Shown piece by piece: positions 33,848-48,300 of a stretch of 64,000 bases of DNA. Source of the DNA: Congeria kusceri (Eukaryota; Mollusca; Bivalvia; Myida; Dreissenidae). Under the pieces are notes generated by a model, which saw only the letters and a list, made by a program, of their open reading frames with translations, searched no databases and was not told where the DNA came from. How positions within the stretch are numbered: position 1 is the stretch's first letter; the number at the start of each line of letters is the position of its first letter. The translations under genes and the position numbers were made by a program. The stretch is from contig CM051029.1 of assembly GCA_027627225.1 (NCBI GenBank), positions 5,552,954-5,616,953 of the forward strand. Direction: 5' to 3'.

Positions 33848-34439
33848 CTGTTTTGAGTGTGCCATATTTCCAGCATTATGTCGATATGTCCTGCTGAATG
33901 TGTTCTTTAGCAGCTTGTAGAAATTAAAATTACTAATTAAAATGCATAATTGTAGTGTCTATAGTGTGTTCTATGTCTTATATCTGTACCTGTTCTATAT
34001 GTTATAGAACTAGTTTACATGTAAATCTCAATTGCCTACTTTATAGAGGCAATTGCATATTTAAAGGCGTTTACCAAACTGAGTAAAACATGTGTAACTA
34101 AAAGAGACTCTTTTCTTACGCATATTGGTAAACAGTCTGTGTTGTTTACATACGAAATAGCGTTTTCTGTTTGATTGAATATATGATATCTTCTTTATTA
34201 GATTCTAAACGTATGAAATCTGGTTGTATTTGAAGCATTAAGTTACATGAGCTTATTTATGTCGGCAGTATGGTGAGATCCTTGCGCAAGCGTGTGGGGC
34301 AAATACAATTGTTATTTTGTTATATTAACAAATATGTTTAATTCCATATGCTAATAATTGTGGATAACGTTTGGATGAGAGAATAACATTTCGCTTGGTG
34401 TTTGCTGACTCAATCGATTATCTTATTTTTTTCTTGTAA

Positions 34440-34640
34440 CTTCTTTACATATATGGGCCATACATATATGGGCATATATCACTCGGTCAAAACTGGCTAA
34501 ATATACTGCTCTTTCGCTCGCTTTGCTAGCTTAGTTACTTCAAATATACACATTTACTTAAAAATACCCGTCATGGTCCGTACCAATTGTTAAGTACTCG
34601 GTAGTACCGGCGCCAATGTTCAGCGAAAACGCTAAAGTAG
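34440..34640. repeat. Arm-specific cassette, right copy
   Basis: Reverse complement of 32380-32580 (for example CTTTCGCTCGCTTTGCTAG and ACTCGGTAGTACCGGCGCC). It separates unit sequence in reverse orientation (left of it) from unit sequence in forward orientation (right of it). Confidence 0.6.
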
Positions 34641-36922
34641 AGACAGTGGGTATATACACCTTTATTTGTGGATTATATGAAGATACATGTATACAATATT
34701 AATAATAACTAACGACTACTATTGTTACTATAATATAGCTAGCATCATACATACATAGTAACATACATGTGCATGCCTCTTGTTCATTCGATTTATTACA
34801 AACAACCATTACAACCATTACAGAAAACATACATTTATTACAACTGAAATAACAATTTTAAAGCTTTAAAATATAAACCCTGGATAAGTGTCATCCATAT
34901 AATCCATACCTAATTCGATACACAGGTAATTATGGTATGTCGAAGCTAACAATTAGAAATATATCTTGCAGCTGTTTCAGTACAACTGATCCCATATCAT
35001 TTTCCATTAATGTTGTTTTAGAGGTTGTTATACAGCATATGGAAGAAGATTTTAGGGCGGCGCATTCAAATAATAAGATACCATAGAATAAATGAAAAAC
35101 AAATGACACCATTACAGTAGAAAAGTATGCAGACAACGTACGGTTATCCTCAATTACTAGCAAAAGGCATTACTTTCATTTGATAATATGACTTATAAAC
35201 ATCTAAGTTGTCTCCAGTTGTGTGTAAAAGCATATTGCTATCCTACCGAAAAGAGGCACAAGAAAGTATCGTTATACTTGAAATACATTGGATTCTGTAC
35301 GATGGAATCAGTTTTAAATATGATAAATGCCTTAAGTTTACGATTTTGAAGGTATCGCATATTCAAACAAAATGTAAATATTTAAAATGGTTCTATAAAG
35401 TATAGATCAAGCATAAACTAGTACATAGGGCTTAGAAGGCACTGTAGACACCAAAATGATGCATTTCAACAAGTAAATTTAATTGCGACAGTCAGCAAGC
35501 GAACACAATCAGAAGTAGACTAAAAATAATTCTTGAAGTGTAGCCAACCCAATAGTATGATATCAAAAAGTAACGTAATTAATTGTATTATCATGTACGA
35601 GTCTCATAACAATGTATACGAAACTCGCAATAAGTGGTCAAAAAGAAGATAACGGTAGCTAATGATAGAAACTCAATGGTGGAAATGACTGAAATCGAGC
35701 AACGCACTTAATAAAGTAATTAAAAAGACAATGTAATGGTATTCGTAATAGGATTATTTAACGAGTGATCAAACAATTGATTATTAACTTGATTGAAGTC
35801 AAACGGATTGTGGTCCGACATCTCGCAAATGAAATGCATTTGTTGAGAACAAATGTAGAACGTCGAAGCATTTCTGGAACGTATTACACATATTACAAAA
35901 ATTGTCATTTCTTTTCCTTAATCACTTATTTTAATTAGCACGGTAAGTTAATGTAGATTGTCCCTTTTTATTTAAATAATCACATATAACAGCCTGCGTA
36001 GTAACTATTTAAATTAAAGGTGTAAGCATATTTTTCTTATAGACCAAATCGCATATAATATATGCTTCATAAGATAGTATGTATACAGACAATAGGGATT
36101 TAATGCCCACAAAATGCTGGAGATATCCTATTGCGTTATAATATACGGCCAATGAAATAATTGCATTTATGACATCAAATACATTTACAAACCTGTGGAA
36201 TTGCTAAGATATCCCTATGCAGAAATTCGCCATAAGTATGCATAAGCTGATTAAGACAGAAGTCGAATCGATGGTATGCATAAAAAACTTAAAATTGAAA
36301 AACATGATGGAGAGAAATAAGATAATGAAGACAATCGATTAATCCGTAATCAGCATACACAATGCGGAATATTATTCTGTCAGCTAGACGTAATCTAAAA
36401 CAATGTGCATATGAAATTACAATTATTTGTGAAGGTCAAAAAAATTAACATTGATATTTGCCTCAGATGCATGAGCAAGCATCTCAACATACTATCGAAA
36501 GAAATAAACGCATGTAACTTAATGCTTGAAATACAACCAGATTTCACACGTTTTGAAATTAATAAAAAAAATAACTTTTATGTTTCAGAAGATGTCATAT
36601 ATTTAATCAAATAGAAAACGCCATTACGCATGTAAACAACACTGCTTGTTTACAAGTATGCGCTCGTGTAGTTGCAAATATATCACTCATATTGGTAAAC
36701 CGCCTTGAAATATTAAATTGCCCATAAAAACAGGCAAGTAAGAACAAAAATTGTTCTATAATATATAACAATTATATAAATGTAAGACAAAGAACGCACT
36801 GTAGACGCTGAAAATATTCATTTTAATTTGTAATTTCAATTTCTACAAGGTGCAAACGAACAGTCAGCACGACAAATCAAAATAGTGCTAAAAATATTGC
36901 ACACTCAACAATACAGTGTCAA

Positions 36923-37914
36923 CTAGATGTGTCACAGACACGGACGCCCCCACGAGATGTGTTTGGAAACAGACATAGACGTGTCGCCAGCACTAATTTT
37001 GCCGCAACAATTTAATTTCAAATATATTCCATAGTAGAACAAATGACAGAGCCGTAATTCTGCCAAAATTGATCGCAGCCAAAATTCCTTCCTTTACGAT
37101 CACCTAAACATTAAGGTCCTTCAGCGTTGATAGTTTGATAGCCATCCGCCAAGCATTTCAAGAGATGAGTCCACAAAATATCGGGAAGTATATATGCCAT
37201 AATGGAAAAGTGGCAAAGGGACATAATTCTGCCAAAATTGGTCGCCGCCGAAATTCCCAAATTAGTGATTACCTGCACATTAAAGCCGTTTAGCTGTGAA
37301 ATATTGAGCAAAATCGTTTAAGCTGTTAAAGAGTCGTCAGTCTAACACTAACCATACAGTAGAAAAGTAGCCAAGGGCCATAAGTCTGCCGAAATTGGTC
37401 GCAATCGAAATTCATTCCTTTCAGATCACCTACACATGACGGTTCTTTAGCTTTGAAAGTTTGAGCAAAATCAGCGCAGCACTTAAAAAAGAGTTTAGTC
37501 CACAAAATTTCAAGAAGTACTATAGTGATAAAAATGACAAATACCCATAAACCTGCCAAAATTCGACGCAGCCTCAATGTCTTCTTTTACGATCACCTAC
37601 ACATTAAGTTTCTTCAGCTGTGAACGTGTGAGTTAAATTCGCCCAGCGGTTGAAGAGGAATTGATAATTATATATTCGTGTTGGAAAATATTCAAAGGAC
37701 CACAATTCTACCTAAATTGGTCAAAGCAAAAATTCCATCCCTCACGATCACCCACACATTAAGGATCTTCAGCTGTGAAAGTTTTAGCGAAATCCGCCCA
37801 GCAGTAAAAGAGGTGTTGAATCCATTAAATTTTCATGACGTGCATACGAACGTACGTACGGACCGATGGACCGCCAAGATCAATGCCTAATGCCTCCTAT
37901 TTTGTGGGGGCATA
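36923..37914 (+). mobile_element. ~1-kb interspersed element, right-arm copy
   Basis: Starts CTAGATGTGTCACAGACACG, then GACGCCCCCACG, and ends TTTTGTGGGGGCATA. Internal GATCACC-like phrases at 37097, 37267, 37425, 37592 and 37745 give monomer spacings of 153-170 bp. Near its end is a CGTACGTACG core. Oriented opposite to the left-arm copy, as the palindrome requires. Confidence 0.65.
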
Positions 37915-39817
37915 AAACTGAAGGTAGAAGCAACACACGAACACAGTACGCACTACATTTCGACATAATGATGGAAATGTGACACTACTAACAATGCAGG
38001 ATCAAAAGGTGAGGTAGAAACTTAAGATAGCTGTAACAGAAATCGAAAAACGCACTTAATAAGGTGAGCTATAAAGACACCATAACGGTATCCTTACTCC
38101 AGAGAATGTATGGTTAATTACTATCAATTAAACGGTATAATTTGACAAAGATGCCTATTCCTGAAACTCGCCATAATACTGAAAGTAAGACAATCAGAGC
38201 ACCCGAATGCTGGAAATGAAGCTAAATAAATGTGTTTGGGGAGAACAAATATAGAATGCTAAATAATGGATAGTTTTGTTAAATAATTTTGCTATTATTA
38301 TTAATATATTTTAACATACATGTATGATTGTTAATTCGATTATTACTAAAACTTGTTCTTTATTTGATTTACCCAAAATTCTCGTTTGTTGAACTCTAGT
38401 GTATTGGCACCATCCTGTGGTCACAATTTGGTAACGCGAATCGTCTGAGATAAATGGATAATCATTCAAGTTTTACTGACTGCATGTATCGCATTTTATA
38501 TGGCACTCTTCTTAAATGCATTAAAGAACACAGTTGCACATTTTTTAAATCTTTGTTGACCTGTAGGTGGACTAAAATATGTAATAAAGATAACGGTCAT
38601 CAATTTTAGCAGTAAATAATGACAACATGTAACATTGTTAGTTTAATATTGCTAGCATCATAAATACATAGCAACTTACATGTTTTATATCTTATTATAT
38701 TATTTATAACAACCATTACTACCGTTAAAGTAATTATATAGTTATTACAACTATATGAACAATGATAAAACTTTACAGATGAATATGGCATGTAATAACT
38801 AATAATTAGTCAGATATCCTGCAGTGTTTTAGAACAACTGACCCTGTCTCATTTTCCATTAATGTTGTTTCAGAGTCTGATGTAAAAATTATGGAAAAAA
38901 GTTGAAGTCTGATGCAGTAAAATAATAAGATACCATAGAATAATTAAAATTAAACATTACAGTAGAATATTATGCCGTCACATTACGGTTATTCACATTT
39001 ACTATCAAAAATGAATTTAGTTCATTTTTAATATGAATACTTAACATTTAATATGTCCCCATATGTGGATTAAAGCATCCCGCTATGCCTTAGAAATGAG
39101 GCACAATAAAGTAACGCAATACTTGAAATACAACACGATGAAATCCGTTTTAATATAATAAAAGCATACAGATAACGCTATTGAAGACATCATAATATAT
39201 TGAAACAAAACGTAATTGCCCTTTCAAATGAAAGCTACACTGATTTTTTAGAAGAGCACTCTTATAATTACACAAATGCATATTATTTAAATCTTTGACG
39301 AAAACCGCATTGAAACATGCAATTACATCTATCAAATAGGCAATTGTGGCTCAATTATAGATCATGCATATACTACCATATAGAGCATAGAACACACTTT
39401 AGACACCACACTGATGCATCATAATAAACAACATTAATTTCGACAGCCAGCCAGCGAACATAATCAGAACAAAACTTAGACACTTATCATTCACTTGAAA
39501 CAAACCAAATGCATATACATATTGTGTTTAAAACATAAACGTGCCCTATATTTTACTACAATATTAAAAAGCGAAACACTATTTAAAACTACCTATATGA
39601 TGGTTACTTTTGAGAAGTAATATTGTTAGCATTATAAATACAATGCAACATACATGTATGCTTGCTAATTATTACTAACAACCTTTCTATATTCGACCTC
39701 CCCCAATTCTGATGTTTTGAACGCTGGAGTATTTGCACCAATCTGCTGTCACAGTTTGCTGTCTCGTATCATTTGAGATAATTGGATCATAAATAAAATC
39801 TGATTGACTGCATTTAT

Positions 39818-41158
39818 TAGGTTTTATATTGCACTCCTGTTAAATGTATTGTCAATAAAAAAACGTCCATAATGTTTAAATATTTGTTTACCAGTAGGCA
39901 GACTAAAACGTATGATAAAGATCAAGGACAACTGTTTTAACAATACATAACAACTAATATAGTCAGAATAGGTTTGATAGCATTAACGTTACATAGTAAC
40001 ACACACGTTTACATGCTTATTCGATTATTACTAATATCCATTACAGCCATTAATTAGATCATATATTTATTGCAGCTGTAACAACAAAGATAAAGCTTTA
40101 ACATATAAACTCAGGGAAAGTATCCCATGTATAGCCCATACAGATTTCGATTCCCATGTAATAATGGTATGTCAAAACTAACGATAATTCAGATTGCCTG
40201 CAGCTGATTTTAGTACAACTGATCCAATCTCATGTTCCATTAATGTAGTTTGAGGGTCTGTTATACAACAAATGGAAAAAGATTTTAGTCTGACGCTGTA
40301 AAATAATAAGATAGCATAGAATGAAAATATTGACACCATTAAAGTAGAAAAATGTGATGCAGTCAGGTTACGGTTATCCGAAATTACCCTATAAAATGAA
40401 TTAAATTAATTTGTTAATATCACTAATTAACATCCAATTTGTCCACAGGTGCGTGTCAAAGTATATCGCTATGCTACTGAAAAGAGGCACAATATAGTTA
40501 CGTAATATTTGGAATACAATACGACTGAATACGTTTTTAAAATAATAAATGCATAAAGTTTACGCGATTGAATATATCATACATTCAAAACAAACGTAAA
40601 CGCCCTTACGCATAAAAATTACACTTAATCTTTAGTGGAGGCCTCTTACAATTACATTATAGCTAAGAAAAACGCATTGAGTCATGCAATTATACCTATC
40701 AAAAAGGCAGATGTGGCTTAAACTGGTTCTTTAAATCTTTGATAATACAAATACTGGTATATAGGGCATAGAACACACCGTAGAGACCACAATGACGTAT
40801 TATAAGAAGCAATTTTGATTACGACAGACAGCAAGCGAACACTATCAGTACTACACTTCGAAATAATGCTTGAAGTGTGGGCAACCCAATAGTAAAGTAT
40901 CAAAATGTAAGGTATACTAATTAATTTTATTATTATGTACGAGACTCATAACTGTGTAGACGAAACTCGTCGTAAGTTAAAAATAAGCTAATGATAGCAA
41001 CTCAATGCTGGAAATGAGTGAAACCGAACAAAGCATTCAAGAAATTTGTTATAAAGACATTATATTGTTATCAGTAATAGGGATCATTAAACGAGAGATC
41101 AAATAATGTATTATTAGCCATTTATTTGTAGTCAAACGCTGTGAGGCCCGGCAACTCG
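39818..41158 (+). repeat. Array entry: older unit sequence with internal duplication
   Basis: Continues the unit in forward orientation. It largely repeats 38440-39760: the 'TTGACTGCATTTAT...TGGACTAAAA' and 'CATTAATGTTGTTT...AATAAGATACCATAGAAT' segments occur at both places about 1.33 kb apart. Counting marker words, the unit from 35826 to 41158 is 5.3 kb, longer than the next by roughly that duplication. Confidence 0.6.
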
Positions 41159-42501
41159 CCAAATGGAATGTATTTGAGGAGAACAAATGTAGGACGTATA
41201 CGCATTTCGGGAACGTATCGGGAACACATACAACAAACATGATCCTTCTTTTCCTTAAGTTATGTACTAATTTAAATTCACACCGTGCTTTGTTATAGTT
41301 ATTTCTTGGGTGGGGATAATTCCAACAATGATCCGTTTCATTCACTTAAAACAAACCGAATGCATATACACATTTTTTCCAAACTTAAACGTGCGCTATT
41401 CTTTCAGACCATATGTTAAAGCAAAACACTATTTAAAATATACGGGTGCCGAATAAGTAAGGAAATGAATTACATTTGTTTGGATATACTTCAATATGAT
41501 ATGGGTAAGTATCAAATATATATAGACAGTACCTTAAATCAAAGTATATTGTCCTTTTTTATTGAAACAAACAGACATAAAAGTCTTCAAAGAAACTGCT
41601 TAAATTAAAGGTGTAAGGATATTTTTCTAATAGATCAAAACGCATTTAATATATGCTTGGTGAGAAACTATGTATTCAGACAATAGGGATTTAATCCCCA
41701 CAAAATACGGGAGGTGCTATAATGCGTGATAATATATGGCCAATGCAATAACTGCATTTAGGACATGAAAAACATTTACAAACCTGTACAATTGCCATGA
41801 TATCCCTACACACGACATTCGCCATAAGTATGCATAAGCTGATAAAGATAGAAATTGAATCCATAGTATGCATAAAAAGCTTACAATTAAAAACATGATG
41901 GAGAGAAATCAGAGAAAATAAGACAATCGAATAATCAGCATACATAATGCGGAATATTATTCTGTTCGTTAGACGTTTACCACAAATATAAGCATATGGA
42001 ATTACAATTATTTGTGAAAATAAATAAAATAACATTTGTTTTTGCCCCATATGCATGCGCAAGCATCTCAACATACTTCCAAAAGAAATAAACGCATGTA
42101 ACTTAATGCTCGAAATGCAACCAGATTTAATACCTTTATAATTGAATAAAGAATACCTTTATGCTTCAGAAAATATCATATATTTAATCAAATAGAAAAC
42201 GTCATTGCTCATGTAAAAAACACTGACTGTTGACAAATATGCGCTCTTTTAGTTACAAATATATACTCATATTTGTTCACCGCCTTGAAATATGCAATTG
42301 CCAATATAAAACAGGCAAGTGAGACCTAAACTTGCTTAATAACATATCGAACAAGAACAGATGTAGGCCATAAAACGCACTGTAGACCCTAAATTATGCA
42401 TTTCAATTTGTAATTTTTATTTCTACAAGACATAAGCGAACACTCAGCACGCTAATCGACATATTTCTGGAAATATGGTACACTCAACAGTACAGTATCA
42501 A

Positions 42502-43485
42502 CTAGATGTGTCACAGACACGGATGCCCCCACCACATATGTTTGGAAACAGACAAAGGACTTGTCGCCAACACTAATTCTTGCCTCAATTTTTTTTTTTA
42601 ATTACTTTATAGTAGAAAAATGACAAAGGGTAATACTTCTACAGAAATTGGTCGCAGCTGAAATGTCTTCCTTTGCGATCGCCTAGACATTAATGTCCTT
42701 CAGCTTTGACAGTTTGAACGCCATCCGCCAAACATTTCGAGAGAGGATGAGTCCACAAAATATCGATAAGTATATATTCTATGGTGGAAGAGTGGAAAAG
42801 GGTTATAATTCTGCCAACATTAGTCGCTGCCGAAATGCCGTCATGTATGATAACCCACACATTGAGGCCCTTTTGTTGTAAAATTTTGAGCGAAGTTTAT
42901 CAAACTGTTAAAGAGAAGTTGAGTCTTCATGTCTATATTCTGTAGTAGAAAAATGGCCAAAGGCCATACATCTGCCAAAATGTATTCCATTTAGATCATC
43001 TACACATACTGGTTCCTCAGCTTTAAACATTGAAGCCAAATCAGCCTAGCACTTCAAAAAGTGTTGAGTCCAAAACATTTCAAGAAGTACTATAGTAGTA
43101 AAAATGAAAAATAGCAATTAATCTGCCAAAATTGGACGCAGCCAAAATTCCGTCTTTTACGATCACCTACACATTAAGGTTCTCCAGCTGTGGACGTTTC
43201 AGTTCAATCCGCCCAGCAATGTAAGAGGAGTTCATATTTTGCATATTCTATAGTGGAAATAATGACAAAGGGCCATAATTCTACCAAATGTTGTCTCAGC
43301 AAAAATTCCATCTCTCACGATCACCCACACACTAAGGTTCTAAAGCTGTGAAAGTTTGAGCGAAATCCGCCCAGCAGTAAAAGAGGAGTTGAATCCATAC
43401 AATTTCAGGACGTGCGTGCGTACGTTCGTACGACCCGACGGACTGCTAAGAACAATGCCTAATGCCTCCCAATGTGTGGGGACAG
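42502..43485 (+). mobile_element. ~1-kb element within U1
   Basis: From CTAGATGTGTCACAGACACG to AATGTGTGGGGAC; same monomers as the palindrome copies, with a CGTGCGTACGTTCGTACG core near 43420. Confidence 0.65.
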
Positions 43486-44286
43486 GAATAGAAAGGTAGA
43501 AGCAAGAAACGAACACAGTAGGCACTACATTTCGACATAATGCTGGAAATGTGACACCACCAACAATGCAGTATCAAAAAGTGAGGTAGAAGCAATATAT
43601 AGCAGTGACAGAATCGGAAAAAAAGTGCACTTAATAAGGTGAGCGATAAAGACACGATAATGGTATCCTTTCCCTGGATAATTTATGGCTAATTGCAATC
43701 AATAAAACTGTATCAGTTGTCAAAACATGCCTAGTTCTGCAACTCGCCATAATACTGTAAATAAGACAATGAGAGCACCCGAATGCTGGAAATAAAGCCA
43801 AATCAATGTGTTTGGGGAGAACAAATATAGAACGGTAAATAATGGAAAGTTTTGTTTAAATAATATTGCTAGCATCATAAATATATTTATCAACACATGT
43901 ATGATTGGTAATTGGATTATTACTAACACTCTTTCTTCATTTGACTCTCCGCAATTCTCGGGTGTTGAACTCTAGTGTATTGGCACCATGCTGTTGTCAC
44001 AGTTTAGAGAATCGAATCATCTGAGATAAATGGATAATCACTCAAATTTGACTGACTGTATTTATGGCATTTTATATTGCACTCCTCTCCAATGCGTTGA
44101 CAAAACACACTTGCATAATGTTTAAATCTTTGCTAACCTGTAGTTGGATTAAAATATGTGATGATGATAAACGTCAATAATTTTAACAATCAATAATAAC
44201 TAATTTTGTCACAATAGTATTGATAGAATCAACATTACATAGTAACACACACGTGCTCATGCTTATTCGATTATTACTAATAACCA

Positions 44287-45379
44287 TTACAGCCATTAAT
44301 GAAAATATATCATTATTGCAGCTATAACAACACTGATAAAGCTTTAATGTATACACCCAGGGAAAGTATCACAATTTTTGCCCATACAGATTTCGATTCA
44401 CATGTAATAATGGTATATCAAAACTAACGATAATCCAGATTTCCAGCAGCTGTTTTAGTACAACTGATTCAATCTCATGTTCCATTAATGTTGTTTGAGA
44501 GTCTTTTGTACAGCATATGGAAGAAGGTTTTAGTCTGGCGCAGTAAAATATTAAGATACCATAGAATAAAAATTTTGACTACATTAAAGTAGAAAAAGTT
44601 GATGCCGTCAGCTTACGGTTACTCGCAATAACCCTCAAAAAGGAATTAAATTGATTTGTTAATATCACTAATTAACATCTAATTTGATCCCAGGTGCGTA
44701 TCAAAGCATGTCGCTATGCTATCGAAAAGAGGCACAAGCTAGTTACGTAATACTTGAAATACAATACGACTGAATACGATTTTAATATAATAAATGCATT
44801 GAGTTTACGCTATTGAAGATAATAAAACGTTAGCGGCGTTACGTAGGAAAACTACTCTGACTCTTTAGAGGGGCCCTCTTGTAAATACATTATAGCCAAG
44901 AAAATCGCATTGAGTCATACAATTATACCAATCAAATAGGCAATTCTATAGGCAATTCTGGCTTAAACTTGTTCTTTAAATCTTTGATAATACAAATAAT
45001 AGTATATAGGGCATAGAACACACCGTAGACACCACAATGACGTATTATAAGAAGCAATTTTGATTACGACAGACAGCAAGCGAACACAATCAGTACTACA
45101 CTTCGAAATTATGCGTGAAGTGTGGCCAACACAATAGCATAGTATCAAAATGTAAGATATACTAATTAATTTTATTATTATTATATACGAGTCTCATAAC
45201 TGTGTAGACGAAACACGATGTAAGTTAAAACTGAGCTAATGATACCGAACAAAGTATTTAAAAAATTTGTTAGAAAGACAATATATTGTTAACAGTAATA
45301 TGGATCAGTAAACGAGAGATCAAATAATGTAGTATTAGTTATTTATTTGTAGTCAAACGCTGTGAGGCACGGCAACTCG
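44287..45379 (+). repeat. Segment deleted from the short units
   Basis: Lies between CTAATAACC-ATTACAGCC and GCAACTCG-CCAAATGG. In U2 to U7 CTAATAACC is joined directly to AAATGG. The segment also exists upstream at 40030-41158 and in the palindrome arms, so the long form is ancestral. Confidence 0.75.
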
Positions 45380-48300
45380 CCAAATGGAATGTATTTGTAG
45401 AGAACAAATATAGCACGTATACGCATTTCGGGAACGTATTACATATACAACAAACATGATCCTAATTTTCCTTAAGTTATGCACTAATTTAAATTCACAC
45501 CGTGCTTTGTTAGTTATTTCTTGGGTGGGGATAATTCCAACAATGACACTTATCATTCACTTAAAACAAACCGAATGCATATACACATTTTTTCCAAAAA
45601 TAAACGAGCGCTATTCTTTCAGACCATATGTAAAAGCAAAACACTATTTAAAATATGTGGGTGCCGAATAAGTAAGCAAATTAATTACATTTGTTTGGAT
45701 ATACTTCAATATGATATGGGTATGTATTAAATATATAGAGATAGTACTTTAAATCAAAGTACATTGTCCTTTTTTATTCAAACAAACAAACATAACATTC
45801 TTCAAAGAAACTACTTAAATTAAAGGTGTAAGGATATTTTTCTAATAGATCTAAACGCATTTAATATATGCTTGGTAAGATACTATGTATTCAGACAATA
45901 GGGATTTAATCCCCGCTATCCAATTGCGTTATAATATATGGCCAATGCAATAACTGCATTTAAGACATGAACTACATTTACAGACCTGTGCAATTGCCAA
46001 GATATTCATACACACGAAATTCGCCATAAGTACGCATAAGCTGATAAAGATAGAAATCGAATCCATAGTATGAATAAAAAGCTTACAATTAAAAACATGA
46101 TGGAGAGAAATCAGAGAGAATAAGACAATCGAATAATCAGCATACATAATGCGGAATATTATTCTGTCCGTTAGCCGTTTACCACAAATATTAGCATATG
46201 GAAATAAAATTATTTGTGAAAATAAATAAAATAACATTTGTATTTGCCTCACATGCATGCACAAGCATCTCAACAAACTTCCAAAAGAAATAAACGCATG
46301 TAACTTAATGCTTGAAATGCAACCAGATTTAATACCTTTATAATTTAATAAAGAATACCTTTATGCTTCAGAAAATATCATATATTTAATCAAATAGAAA
46401 ACGTCATTACGCATGTAAAAAACACTGACTGTTGACAAATATGCGCTCTTTTAGTTACAAATATATACTCATATTTGTTAACCGCCTTGAAATATGCAAT
46501 TGCCAATATAAAACAGGCAAGTGAGACCTAAACTTGCTTAATAACATATAGAACAAGAACAGATGTAGGTAATTAATTATGCATTTCAATTTTTAATTTT
46601 TATTTCTACAAGCTGTAAGCGAACACTCAGCACGCTAATCGACATATTTCTGAAAATATTGTACACTCAACAGTACAGTATCAACTAGATGTGTCACAGA
46701 CACGGATGCCCCCACCACATATGTTGGGAAACAGACAAAGGACTTGTCGCCAACACTAATTCTTGCCTCAAAAAGTACTTTTTTATAATTACTTTATAGT
46801 AGAAAAATGACAAAGGGTAATACTTCAACAGAAATTAGTCGTAGCTGAAATTTCTTCCTTTGCGATCGCCTAGACAATAATGTGCTTCAGCTTTGACAGT
46901 TTGAACGCCATCAGCCAAGCATTTCAAGAGAGGCTGAGTCCACAAAATATCGATAAGTATATATTGTATAGTGGAAAAGTGGAAAAGTGCCATAATTCTG
47001 CCAACATTAGTCGCTGCCGAAATGCCTTCATGTATGATAACTCACACATTAAGGCCCTTTTGTTGTTAAAGTTTGAACAAAGTTTATCAAACTGTTAAAG
47101 AGAAGTTCAGTCTCCATGTCTATATTCTATAGTAGAAAAATGGCCACAGGCCATACATCTGCCAAAATTCATTCATTTTAGATCATCTACACATACTGGT
47201 TCCTCAGCTTTAAACATTGAAGCAAAATCAGTCTAGCACTTCAAAAAGTGTTGAGTTCAAAAAATTTCAAGAAATACTATAGTAGTAAAAATGAAAAATA
47301 CCAATAAATCTGCCAAAATAGGACGCAGCCTAAATTTCGTCTTTTACGATCACCTACACATTAAGGTTCTCCAGCTGTGAACGTTTCAGTTAAATCCGCC
47401 CAGCTCTGTAAGAGCAGTTCATATTTTGTATATTCTATAGTGGAAATAATGGCAACAGGGCCATAATTCTACCAAATGTAGTCTCAGCAAACATTCCATC
47501 TCTCACGATCACCCACACACTAAGGTTCTAAAGCTGTGAAAGTTTGAGCGAAATCCGCCAGCAGTAAAAGAGAAGTTGAATCCATACAATTTCAGGACGT
47601 GCGTACGTACGTTCGTACGACCCGACGGACCGCTAAGAACAATGTCTAATGTATCCCAATGTGTGGGGACAGAAACAGAAAGGTAGAAGCAAGAAACGAA
47701 CACAGTAGGCACTACATTTCGACATAATGCTGGAAATGTGACACTACCAATAATCAGTATCAAAAAGTGAGGTAGAACCTATATGTAGCAGTGTCAGAAA
47801 TCGAAAAAAGCGCACATAATAAGGTGAGCTATAAAGACACGATAATGGTATCTTTACCCCGGAGAATTTATGGCTAATTGCAATCAATAATGCCAAGTTC
47901 TGCAACTCGCCATAATACTGTAAATAAGACAATGAGAGCACCCGAATGCTGGAAATAAAGCCAGATCAATGTGTTTATGGAGAACAAATATAGAACGGTA
48001 AATAATGGAAAGTTTTGTTTAAATAATATTGCTCGCATCATAAATATATTTAAGAACACATGTATGATTGGTAATTCGATTATTACTAACACTCTTTCTT
48101 TATTTGACTCTCCCCAATTCTCGGGTGTTGAACTCTAGTGCGTTGGCACCATCCTGTTGTCACAGTTTAGATAATCGAATCGTCTGAGATAAATTGATAA
48201 TCACTCAAATTTGACTGACTGTATTTATGGCATTTTATATCGCACTCCTCTCAAATGCGTTGATAAAACACACTTGCATAATGATTAAATCTTTGTAAAC

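Larger units (their letters stand above)
33620..39817. repeat. Right arm of large imperfect palindrome
   Basis: Mirror of 26139-33410. Compared with the array downstream it is composite: 33620-34440 runs in the opposite orientation to the array, 34650-39817 in the same orientation, with an unshared cassette between. From 38440 on it holds a partial second copy of unit sequence, and the palindrome ends at about 39817 inside unit sequence that simply continues into the array. Confidence 0.8.
41159..45379 (+). repeat. Tandem unit U1, long form, 4.22 kb
   Basis: Delimited by CCAAATGGAATGTATTTG at 41159 and 45380. It holds the ~1-kb element at 42502-43485 and, near its end, a ~1.1-kb segment (44287-45379) that all later units lack. 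ORFs at 41691-42074 (minus) and elsewhere show no conserved coding pattern. The sequence is visibly more diverged from U2-U7 than those are from each other. Confidence 0.85.
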
